The notes beneath the pieces were generated by a model, which made no database searches, had not been told where the DNA came from, and saw only the letters and a list, made by a program, of their open reading frames with translations. From Acidobacteriota bacterium (GTDB lineage: Bacteria > Acidobacteriota > Terriglobia > Acidiferrales > UBA7541): a stretch of DNA of 8,131 bases. Of this stretch, positions 1-6,853 are shown in pieces. The stretch is taken from NCBI GenBank assembly GCA_003224195.1, contig QHYP01000095.1, forward strand, positions 1 through 8,131, read 5' to 3'. A program made the position numbers and the translations under genes. Positions within the stretch are counted from its first letter, which is position 1. Every line of letters starts with the position of its first letter.

Positions 1-2676
1 GGTGTGGAAGCCTGGCAGGTGGCCCCCGATTCCCCCGCAGCTCGCGCCGGGCTTCATGCTGGCGACCAACTGGTTTCGATCAATGGCACCCCCGTAACCT
101 CAGCCGTGCAAGTCACCAAGCGTCTGTGGCGCGCCTGGCTGTGGACAGAACTGCGCTATCGTGTGGCGCGTAACAACGTGCAGTTTGAAACGCCGGTCGT
201 TACGAGCCCGGGCGAGAAACCCTCCTCCATTGAAAACTATCTCAGGTTCGTCGGGCTCCTCTATCTGTTCATTGGGCTGTTCATCTTTGTGCGGCGCTGG
301 AACGCGCCCCGCGCGGTTCATTTCTACGTCTTTTGCCTGGTCTCTTTCATTCTGTTTTCGTTCCACTTCAGCGGCAAGCTCGACGCATTCGACTGGGAAG
401 TGTACTGGTCCAATATCGTGGCGCGCCTGTTGGCGCCGGCGCTGCTGCTCCATTTTGCGCTCGTCTTTCCCGAACGAACGGAGGGCGTTGCGCGCTCCGC
501 CGCCAAGCTGGCCGGGGTCTACGCTCTGCCGCTCGTCTTATTGTTCGTCCATGCCAGCGTTGCTCTCAAGATGCTCGGTTTCGTCCCTTGGCTCGGCGCG
601 CGCGTGGTCCTGGACAAGATCGAACTCAGCTACCTCGCTGCCTATTTCCTCGGGGCCGGCTGTGTCTTTTACGTGAACTATCGCCACGCGGCAGCCGGAG
701 TTCTGCGGCAGCAGCTCAAATGGCTGACCGGTGGGACGCTCCTGGGCAGCCTGCCGTTTTCCCTCCTCTACATAGGGCCGTTCGTGTTCAACTCCGCCTC
801 GCAGGGCTGGATGAAGTTTTCCGCCCTGAGTCTGGTTCTGATTCCGCTGTGTTTCGGCTACGCCATCATCCGCTATCGCCTGATGGACGTGGACATCATC
901 TTCAAACGCGGCTTGGCTTACACAGCCGCAACGGCCGGCGTCGTGGCCGCCTATTTCGGCTTGATTGGACTGATGGGCTGGGTCTTCCGCACCCAGATTA
1001 CTCCGGGAATCGCGGGAGAAATCATCGCCATCGTCATGGCTGCATTTCTTTTTCAGCCGTTCCGCGACTGGACGCAGGCGCGCCTTGACCGTTTCTTCTA
1101 CCGAGACCGTTTGGACTACCGCCGCACGCTCATCGAATTCGGGCGCACGCTGACAAACGAGGTGCGGCTGGATCCGATGCTGGGCTCGGTCATGAGCCGC
1201 ATCTCACAAACACTTCTGGTGGATCGCCTGGCGATATTCGTGGAGGACCCCCTGCAGCCGGGAACGATGCGCCTGGCGCGTTCCATGGGAGTCCGGCTCG
1301 CTGACTCACTGGACTTGAGTTTCCTCGATCCGGCCCGCCCGGAGTTCGCGCGCGGGGCGCTCTTTTTTGAGTCGCCCCGCAGCGCGCGGGATGTCGCCGA
1401 TTCCGTGCGGCGGACCCTCGAGCAGCTCGATCTGAACTATTTCGTTCCCTGCCGGATTCGCGAGCACACGGTGGCCGTGCTGGGCTTGGGCAAGACAGTG
1501 GATGGCGACTTTCTCTCCTCCGACGACGTCGAACTGGTGCAGACCATCGCGGGCTACTTGGCCGTGGCGCTCGACAATGCCCAGCTTTATACCTCGCTCG
1601 AGCAGAAGGCGCTGGAGATTGTGCGGCTGAAGGATTTCAGCGAAAACATCGTGGAATCGCTGAATGTGGGCGTGCTGGCGGTCGACCTCGACGGTATTGT
1701 GGAAGCATGGAATACGCGGATGGAGCAACTCTTTGGTGTTCCTCGACAGGACGCGGTCGGCCGGAAGCTTTCGGCCCTGGTGCCGCCCGATTTGGCCCTG
1801 GAGATCGCGGCGCGCCAGGGAGAACAGCAGGTCAGCGGCATCCACAAGCACCGATTCGACCGCGACGGCCGCACCGTGACCTTGAATGTCTCGATCACGC
1901 CGCTGGTGAGCAAGTCGGGCGAATGGATCGGCCGGCTGCTGCTGTTTGACGATGTGACGCAGCGCGAGCGCATGGAAGAGCAGATGACGCAGACGGAAAA
2001 GCTCACTTCGCTCGGCCTGCTGGCAGCGGGCGTGGCGCACGAGGTCAACACGCCGCTTGCCGTCATTTCCAATTACATCCAGATGCTTGCGAAGCAGATG
2101 CCCGATGCGGATCCGCGGCAGGGAATCATCGACAAGATCGTGAAGCAAACGTATCGCGCCAGCGAGATCGTCAACAACCTGCTGAACTTCTCGCGCACGA
2201 GCGCGGCGGAGTTCGCCGAGGTGGACCTGAACAGAGTGGTGGAAGAGACGTTGTCGCTCGTGGCGCACCCCCTGAGGACCGGGCAAATCCACGTGGTCAA
2301 GCATCTGGATGAACGGCTGCCCGCAGTGCGCGGCTCGTCGAATAAGCTGCAACAGGTCTTCCTCAATCTCTTTCTGAATGCCCGCGACGCCATGCCCGGC
2401 GGGGGCATGCTGCAGATCCGCACGGCCGCGCACAATGGCTCGGTGCAGATTGAAATCGCGGACACCGGTGCCGGTATCTCCCGCGAGAACATCCATCGCA
2501 TCTTCGATCCATTCTTCACTACGAAGAGCAACGGCCGCGGAACGGGACTGGGGCTTTCGGTCAGCTACGGCATTGTCAAGGAGCACGGAGGTAAGGTTGA
2601 CGTTCGCTCCACGCCGGGGCGAGGCACCTCTTTCCACCTGGAATTTCCCGCCACAAGGAAGACCGTTCATGCCTAA
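1..2676 (+). CDS. Membrane PDZ-GAF-PAS sensor histidine kinase (5' truncated)
   Basis: Sensor kinase that should autophosphorylate on His and pass phosphate to the regulator encoded next to it. The reading frame is open from base 1, and the first residues lie inside a PDZ fold (SPAARAGL..GD..VSINGTPV), so the true start is upstream and the GTG at 4 is not a credible start. Counting that GTG as residue 1: PDZ remainder about 1-60; roughly nine hydrophobic segments between about 79 and 352; the RYRLMDVDIIFKR motif near 290-302, reminiscent of ComP-type kinases; GAF-like region about 374-530; PAS about 546-655; HisKA with AGVAHEVNTPL and phospho-acceptor His679; HATPase_c with N box Asn792, DTGAGI 820-825, FDPFFTTK 834-841 and GRGTGLGLS 844-852. 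All catalytic boxes look intact. The PDZ is probably extracytoplasmic (inference). It resembles PrsK-like kinases of exopolysaccharide loci, but the ligand is unknown. Confidence 0.93.
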   Translation, partial: GVEAWQVAPDSPAARAGLHAGDQLVSINGTPVTSAVQVTKRLWRAWLWTELRYRVARNNVQFETPVVTSPGEKPSSIENYLRFVGLLYLFIGLFIFVRRWNAPRAVHFYVFCLVSFILFSFHFSGKLDAFDWEVYWSNIVARLLAPALLLHFALVFPERTEGVARSAAKLAGVYALPLVLLFVHASVALKMLGFVPWLGARVVLDKIELSYLAAYFLGAGCVFYVNYRHAAAGVLRQQLKWLTGGTLLGSLPFSLLYIGPFVFNSASQGWMKFSALSLVLIPLCFGYAIIRYRLMDVDIIFKRGLAYTAATAGVVAAYFGLIGLMGWVFRTQITPGIAGEIIAIVMAAFLFQPFRDWTQARLDRFFYRDRLDYRRTLIEFGRTLTNEVRLDPMLGSVMSRISQTLLVDRLAIFVEDPLQPGTMRLARSMGVRLADSLDLSFLDPARPEFARGALFFESPRSARDVADSVRRTLEQLDLNYFVPCRIREHTVAVLGLGKTVDGDFLSSDDVELVQTIAGYLAVALDNAQLYTSLEQKALEIVRLKDFSENIVESLNVGVLAVDLDGIVEAWNTRMEQLFGVPRQDAVGRKLSALVPPDLALEIAARQGEQQVSGIHKHRFDRDGRTVTLNVSITPLVSKSGEWIGRLLLFDDVTQRERMEEQMTQTEKLTSLGLLAAGVAHEVNTPLAVISNYIQMLAKQMPDADPRQGIIDKIVKQTYRASEIVNNLLNFSRTSAAEFAEVDLNRVVEETLSLVAHPLRTGQIHVVKHLDERLPAVRGSSNKLQQVFLNLFLNARDAMPGGGMLQIRTAAHNGSVQIEIADTGAGISRENIHRIFDPFFTTKSNGRGTGLGLSVSYGIVKEHGGKVDVRSTPGRGTSFHLEFPATRKTVHA
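2655..2660 (+). promoter_or_regulatory. Ribosome binding site of the response regulator
   Basis: An AAGGAA stretch lies 8 bases before the ATG at 2669, inside the last codons of the kinase gene. It decides the start: the frame is open back to 2378, but the receiver domain begins exactly at 2669 (MPKGTILVVDDE), and the 97 residues upstream are the kinase gene read in another frame. Confidence 0.7.
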
Positions 2677-4144
2677 GGGTACGATTCTCGTCGTTGACGA
2701 CGAGGCCGAAATCCGCGAAGGCCTCGAAATGCTCCTGGTCTCGGAAGGCTACCGTGTGACCAGCGCGGAGACGGGCGAATCGGGCCTCTCTAAACTCGAA
2801 GAAAAGCCGTTCGACCTGCTTCTCCTCGATGTCAGCCTGCCGGACCGCAATGGCCTCGAGCTGCTGCGCGAAATCCGCCGCCGCGACCCGCATCTCTCCA
2901 TCGTTCTGATCACCGCCTATGGCTCGATCGACATGGCCCGCCAGGCTTTCAAAAGCGGCGCGCTGGACTACATCACCAAGCCCTGGTCGAACGACGAACT
3001 TCTGGCGCAAGTCGCTCAGGCCGTTGAGGCGCGCCGCCTGCGCGAAGAGAACGTGCACCTCAAGCGCGCGCTGAAGCAGCGCTTCAATTTCCCGAACATC
3101 GTCGGAAAAAGCGAAAAGATGCTGGCCCTGCTGGACTTGGTGGCTCAGGTGGCGCCCTCGCGCTCGACCGTGCTGATTACGGGCGAAAGCGGCACGGGCA
3201 AGGAGCTCATCGCCAAGGCGATCCATTCGGCTTCGCCGCGCGCGGACAAGCCTTTCGTTCCTGTCAACAGTGGGTCCATCCCGGTGGACTTGCTCGAATC
3301 GCAGCTCTTCGGTCATGTGAAGGGCGCATTTACGAGCGCGATCGCTTCGAAAAAGGGCCTTTTCGAGGTCGCCGATCAAGGCACGATCTTCTTCGACGAA
3401 ATCTCCACCATCGTACCCGAGACGCAGGCCAAGCTCCTCCGCGTGATACAGGAGCGCGAGTTCATGCGCTTGGGCGGCACCGAGACGATCAAAGTGGACG
3501 TGCGCATCGTGGCCGCATCCAACGTTGACCTGCTTAACCTCGTCCGCGAAGGCCGCTTCCGCGAAGATCTCTACCACCGCCTGAACGTCATTCATCTGCA
3601 CCTTTCGCCGCTGCGCGACCGCCGGGAAGATGTGCCGCTGCTCCTGGCGCGCTTCCTTGAGCGCTTCTGCCAGGAAAACACGAGGCCGCCACAGCACTTC
3701 AGCCAGTCCGCCATGAAGCTCCTGATGGACTACGACTGGCCCGGAAACGTGCGCGAACTCGAAAATGCGGTCGAACGCGCGGTGGTGCTTTCCACGCAGG
3801 AAAATATGGACGCCGACCTGCTCCCCGAGAACATCCGCAGCAAAGAGATCGTCCGCGGTCTGCGCTTGCAGCTTTCTGAATTTATGCCGCACGCGCCCGG
3901 CGAATCGGGCGCGCGCATAGGCGCCGGCAATTCCCAGCCTTCACTTTTCCAGGTTATGGACGAAATCGAGCGGCGCATCATTGTGGATATGCTCGAGCGC
4001 ACCGGCTGGAACCAGACTGAAGCGGCCGAGCGCTTCATGATTCCCCTCTCTACGCTGAATCAGAAGATCAAGCGGCTCGGAATCGACGTCCACCGGCGAG
4101 GTCGCGGCGGCGAAGAAGTCTTCACCGCCACCACCGGCAAGTAG
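2669..4144 (+). CDS. Sigma-54-dependent NtrC-family response regulator
   Basis: A 491-residue cytoplasmic transcription activator. Receiver about 4-120: acidic pocket Asp10/Asp11, phospho-acceptor Asp54, Thr82 and Lys104. AAA+ sigma-54 interaction domain about 143-370: Walker A GESGTGKE 172-179, loop GAFTSA 219-224, Walker B TIFFDE 239-244, sensor I RIVAASN 279-285, arginine-finger region GRFRED 295-300, sensor II WPGNVREL 357-364. Fis-type helix-turn-helix about 430-472 (NQTEAAERFMIPLSTLNQKIKRLGI), then a short basic tail. The start overlaps the kinase stop by 8 bp, so the two are probably translationally coupled cognate partners. In this family, phosphorylation drives oligomerisation and ATP-dependent opening of sigma-54 promoters. 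Oddity: the sigma-54-contacting loop is GAFTSA, not GAFTGA. It resembles PrsR-type regulators; the adjacent polysaccharide genes are its likely targets (inference). Confidence 0.95.
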   Translation: MPKGTILVVDDEAEIREGLEMLLVSEGYRVTSAETGESGLSKLEEKPFDLLLLDVSLPDRNGLELLREIRRRDPHLSIVLITAYGSIDMARQAFKSGALDYITKPWSNDELLAQVAQAVEARRLREENVHLKRALKQRFNFPNIVGKSEKMLALLDLVAQVAPSRSTVLITGESGTGKELIAKAIHSASPRADKPFVPVNSGSIPVDLLESQLFGHVKGAFTSAIASKKGLFEVADQGTIFFDEISTIVPETQAKLLRVIQEREFMRLGGTETIKVDVRIVAASNVDLLNLVREGRFREDLYHRLNVIHLHLSPLRDRREDVPLLLARFLERFCQENTRPPQHFSQSAMKLLMDYDWPGNVRELENAVERAVVLSTQENMDADLLPENIRSKEIVRGLRLQLSEFMPHAPGESGARIGAGNSQPSLFQVMDEIERRIIVDMLERTGWNQTEAAERFMIPLSTLNQKIKRLGIDVHRRGRGGEEVFTATTGK

Positions 4145-4249
4145 CTCCCCGCGTTTTCCGCAAGAATAGACCCCTCCGAATCCCCGCCCACGGCGCTCAT
4201 GTGAGTTTGCACTTGCCTCTGCGCCCCGGTCTGTGCACAGTAACCGGCG
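4145..4249 (+). other. Intergenic gap between regulator and polysaccharide genes
   Basis: This 105-bp gap between the regulator stop and the next start has no ORF worth keeping, no tRNA-like fold and no strong hairpin followed by a T run. A TTGCAC at 4207-4212 has no acceptable -10 partner. No GG-N10-GC sigma-54 element lies wholly within it. The genes on both sides may therefore be one transcript, or the promoter is too divergent to see by eye. Confidence 0.5.
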
Positions 4250-5563
4250 ATGATTCTGCGACTCGAGAGCTCCGCCTCACGCTGGGTCTTCTTCGTCGCC
4301 TCTGTTCTTCTTGCCGCTCCTCTGAGTTACTTCAGCCTGCGAAGCGCCTGGGCGGAACACCTGGCCGAATCAGGAACGCGCGAGGCGCTCGAGCGCGCGA
4401 CGCAGCTCGAGCCGGGCGACGCCCGCAACTGGTATCTTCTCGGTCGCGACTTCCAGTACAACCTCGAAGCGCCGGACAACGCCCGAGCCATCGCAGCCTA
4501 CCGGCAGGCGCTCTCCTTTGACCCGCGATCGCCGGCAGTGTGGCTCGACCTTGCTGAGGCCCACGAAGCGCAGGGCGACCTCGCCTCGGCGCGGGATGCA
4601 TTCCTCGAGGCCGAGCGCAGCTATCCCATTTCCGCGGAGGCCGCCTGGCGCTACGGCAATTACCTTCTTCGCCAGGGCGAGTTCGCGGCCGCATTCACGG
4701 CGATTCGCCGCGCAGTTGAAGAAGAACCGGGCCGCGCGGCGGAAGCAACCTCGCGCTGCTGGCGCGCCAATCCGGACATTCAAATGATTCTGGACACGGC
4801 GCTGCCGGCTTCCCGCAACGTGTATCTCGATGGGATCGGCGTCCTTGCCAGGGGGAAGGCGACGGACGCCGCTCTAGCCGTCTGGTCGCGGCTCGTGCGC
4901 TTGCATCCGAAAATCGAGCTGAAGGAGGCTTATCCGTTCCTCGAGGTGTTGATCCAACAGCGAGAACTCGCCGGCGCAAGAACCGTGTGGAATCAAGCGC
5001 TCGAACTTTCAGGCGCTGCGTGGCCTGCCGATCCATCTGGCTCTCTGATTTTCGATGGAGGATTTGAAACGGATACTACGGGAGGCGGATTTGCCTGGAG
5101 AATCCAGCCGCGCGGCGCCGAAGTCGGCTATGACGGCCACGTAAAGCACTCCGGCAGTCGCTCGCTGAGTGTCCGGTTCGACGGCACGCAAAATGTCGCG
5201 TTTGATGGAGTGTGTCAGTACGTGCCCGTCGACCCGAGGACTTCCTACCAATTCTCCGCGTGGATCCGCGCGGAAGCGGTGACCACCGACAGGGGCGTCT
5301 CAATGCGCTTGTTGACGCCGGAAAGCCTCAAAAATCCGCCACTGATCACTCCCGATTTGAAAGGCACCGTACCCTGGACGCAGGTGACGCTTCCCTGGCG
5401 GGCGGAGAAGGATGTTCATCTCCTGCAAGTATGTGTGACGCGCGCGCCGAGCCGGAAATTCGACAACAAAATTGCCGGGACGGTCTGGTTGGATGACGTG
5501 TCGCTCGTCCCTGCGCCGCCTGAGCATGCCCGCGCGCAATCCGCGCAAAAGGATAAGCCGTGA
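4250..5563 (+). CDS. Membrane-anchored TPR protein with carbohydrate-binding-like domain
   Basis: 437 residues. ATG 4250 is the first possible start because the frame is closed by a TAA at 4241; no good Shine-Dalgarno is visible. Residues 12-30 are hydrophobic after two arginines, giving a signal anchor or a signal peptide (possible cleavage after SAWA, residue 35), so the rest should be periplasmic. Residues about 43-160 carry TPR-like helical repeats (LEPGDARNWYLLGRDF; AIAAYRQALSFDPRSPAVWLDLAEAHEAQGD), with further helices to about 255. Residues about 265-420 look like a beta-sandwich, galactose-binding or CBM4/9-type domain: FDGGFE at the start, HSGSRSLSVRF, SYQFSAWIRAE, and closing WLDDVSL at 413-419. 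The C-terminus is charged and disordered. It overlaps the O-antigen ligase-family gene by 4 bp, which suggests joint action on a lipid-linked glycan (inference). The TPR call is firm; the sugar-binding role is only suggested by fold. Confidence 0.85.
   Translation: MILRLESSASRWVFFVASVLLAAPLSYFSLRSAWAEHLAESGTREALERATQLEPGDARNWYLLGRDFQYNLEAPDNARAIAAYRQALSFDPRSPAVWLDLAEAHEAQGDLASARDAFLEAERSYPISAEAAWRYGNYLLRQGEFAAAFTAIRRAVEEEPGRAAEATSRCWRANPDIQMILDTALPASRNVYLDGIGVLARGKATDAALAVWSRLVRLHPKIELKEAYPFLEVLIQQRELAGARTVWNQALELSGAAWPADPSGSLIFDGGFETDTTGGGFAWRIQPRGAEVGYDGHVKHSGSRSLSVRFDGTQNVAFDGVCQYVPVDPRTSYQFSAWIRAEAVTTDRGVSMRLLTPESLKNPPLITPDLKGTVPWTQVTLPWRAEKDVHLLQVCVTRAPSRKFDNKIAGTVWLDDVSLVPAPPEHARAQSAQKDKP
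5547..5553 (+). promoter_or_regulatory. Ribosome binding site of the ligase-family gene
   Basis: AAAAGGA lies 6 bases before the GTG at 5560, within the last codons of the TPR gene. It supports GTG as the start, and the GTGA stop-start overlap points to translational coupling. Confidence 0.65.
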
Positions 5564-6804
5564 AGTTCCTGCGCGCCGGCATCTACGCCTTGATTGCGTT
5601 TGCAGTAGCGGCGCATGGCGGCGTCGAGGATTGGGCCAAGGCCGTTTTGGAAACAGGCGCGGGCCTGCTGCTGCTCGTCTGGGCGGCGCGGACGCTATTG
5701 CTTAGAGGGACGACTCTCCAGCTCCCGGTGGCTCTTCCTCCCCTCATTCTGTTTGCCGTCTTGGTCTTCGCGCAGTGGAAGTTCCATCTCACCGTCTATG
5801 GCTACGCCACACGCGTGGACCTTCAGCTTCTCTTGGCCTACCTCGTCGTTATCTTTTTGGCGGCGCAAGCTTTCGAGACCACGCAGGATTGGAAAGGGTT
5901 CATTTGGTTTGTCATGTCGCTCGGATTCGCCGTGTCGATTTTCGGGATCCTGCAGCATTTGACTTTCAATGGGAAGCTGTACTGGTTCCGCGAAATGCGC
6001 TACGGCGGAATTCCCTTCGGGCCCTATGTGAACCGCAATCACTTCGCCGGTCTGGTGGAGCTCGTGATTCCTGCGGGGTTGGTTCCGCTGGCGCTGGGGA
6101 GGGTGCGCCGCGAGCGGTGGCCCATTGCTGGTCTCTTCACGCTGATACCGATCGGCGCATTGTTTCTCTCCGCTTCGCGCGGCGGGATTGTCAGTTTTCT
6201 CTGGGAACTTGCACTGCTGGCGATGCTGCTCCTCCTGAGGCGAAGCGGCGCAAAGCACGCCGTGGCGGGAGGAGTCATTCTGCTGCTGGCGCTGGCGCTG
6301 GTTTCGTGGCTCGGCGTAAGGCAAGCGCTCGAGCGCTTCGCGTCGCTGCAACCTCTCGAAGTGACCCACGCCAAGCGCATTTCCATGGCTCGCGACACTC
6401 GGCGCATTTTCTTGGACTACCCGGTTGCCGGTACCGGGCTGGGGACGCTGCAGAGCGTCTATCCGAAATACGAAACCCTCTATGACGGCAAGATCGTGAA
6501 TCATGCGCACAATGATTACCTCGAGGCCCTCGCGGAAACCGGGCTTCTCGGCGGAGCGTGTTGCGCGTGGTTTCTCGTCTTGCTGATTTCGCGCGGGCTC
6601 AAGCGTGCGTTGAATCCCGAGAATACGTTCGCCGGCGCGCTGCACACCGCCGGCCTTATCGGTTGCTTGGGCTTTTTGGCGCACAGCGTGGTGGACTTTA
6701 ATTTGCACATCCCATCGAATGTCTTGCTCTTTTTTCTACTCTCCTTACTCGCTACGGTGGAAATGCAGCGGACGACTGCCCATGTACCGTCTCGAAACTC
6801 CTGA
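5560..6804 (+). CDS. O-antigen ligase/polymerase family membrane protein (Wzy_C)
   Basis: 414 residues with many hydrophobic segments (about ten or more), the usual size and layout of the WaaL/Wzy superfamily. These inner-membrane proteins transfer or polymerise undecaprenyl-linked glycan on the periplasmic side. Family landmarks: GPYVNRNHFAG at 154-164, SASRGG at 204-209 (Arg207), a large soluble loop about 255-315 with GTGLGTLQSVYP, HAHNDYLEALAETG from about 315, and HSVVDFNLHIPSN from 375. These Arg and His positions match those usually important in Wzy_C proteins (family knowledge). The GTG start overlaps the upstream TPR gene by 4 bp. O-antigen ligases and TPR domains are sometimes fused elsewhere; here they are separate and adjacent. 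Sequence alone cannot tell ligase, polymerase or protein O-oligosaccharyltransferase; the nearby export protein favours a polysaccharide polymerase. Confidence 0.9.
   Translation: MKFLRAGIYALIAFAVAAHGGVEDWAKAVLETGAGLLLLVWAARTLLLRGTTLQLPVALPPLILFAVLVFAQWKFHLTVYGYATRVDLQLLLAYLVVIFLAAQAFETTQDWKGFIWFVMSLGFAVSIFGILQHLTFNGKLYWFREMRYGGIPFGPYVNRNHFAGLVELVIPAGLVPLALGRVRRERWPIAGLFTLIPIGALFLSASRGGIVSFLWELALLAMLLLLRRSGAKHAVAGGVILLLALALVSWLGVRQALERFASLQPLEVTHAKRISMARDTRRIFLDYPVAGTGLGTLQSVYPKYETLYDGKIVNHAHNDYLEALAETGLLGGACCAWFLVLLISRGLKRALNPENTFAGALHTAGLIGCLGFLAHSVVDFNLHIPSNVLLFFLLSLLATVEMQRTTAHVPSRNS
6692..6707 (+). promoter_or_regulatory. Candidate sigma-54 (-24/-12) promoter inside ligase 3' end
   Basis: TGGACTTTAATTTGCA has the invariant GG and GC separated by 10 bases and a perfect TTGCA -12 box; the -24 box matches TGG but not the full TGGCAC. 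Transcription would start near 6718, about 136 bases before the export gene start at 6854. A sigma-54 activator is encoded in the same window. The weakness is that these bases also encode the conserved VVDFNLH motif, so the match may be forced by protein sequence. Confidence 0.28.
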
Positions 6805-6831
6805 TTGACGCGCCTCGGCTGCTTGTATAAT
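6805..6831 (+). promoter_or_regulatory. Candidate sigma-70-type promoter of the export gene
   Basis: A perfect TATAAT -10 hexamer at 6826-6831 is preceded by TTGACG at 6805-6810, with a short 15-base spacer; TGATTG at 6802-6807 would give 18. It lies in the 49-bp gap after the ligase stop. Expected transcription start is near 6838, which rules out the in-frame ATG at 6830 and supports the ATG at 6854. Confidence 0.5.
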
Positions 6832-6853
6832 GGCCGCCGGGGGTCATCGATCC

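Noticed and set aside
2378..2668. 97-residue N-terminal extension of the response regulator
   Set aside because: It lies wholly inside the kinase HATPase_c coding region; receiver domains begin within a few residues of the start, as at 2669.
1306..2670. 454-residue open frame on the - strand opposite the kinase
   Set aside because: It mirrors the kinase codons in GC-rich DNA, has no recognisable domain, and covers intact catalytic motifs on the + strand.
2576..3892. 438-residue open frame on the - strand opposite the regulator
   Set aside because: Arg/His/Gln-rich composition typical of an antisense shadow; no domain and no sensible start context.
4208..4237. Small inverted repeat TGCAC / GTGCA in the gap before the TPR gene
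   Set aside because: Five-base arms with about 20 bases between them are expected by chance; no T run for a terminator.
4246..4259. GG-N10-GC spacing, possible sigma-54 element
   Set aside because: It spans the TPR gene start codon and lacks both TGGCA and TTGC contexts, so it is a chance match.
4201..4521. GTG-started 106-residue frame overlapping the TPR gene start
   Set aside because: Arg/Ser/Leu-rich composition, no domain, and it overlaps the convincing TPR frame.
5695..6708. 337-residue open frame on the - strand opposite the ligase gene
   Set aside because: Highly charged shadow of a membrane protein gene with no family likeness.
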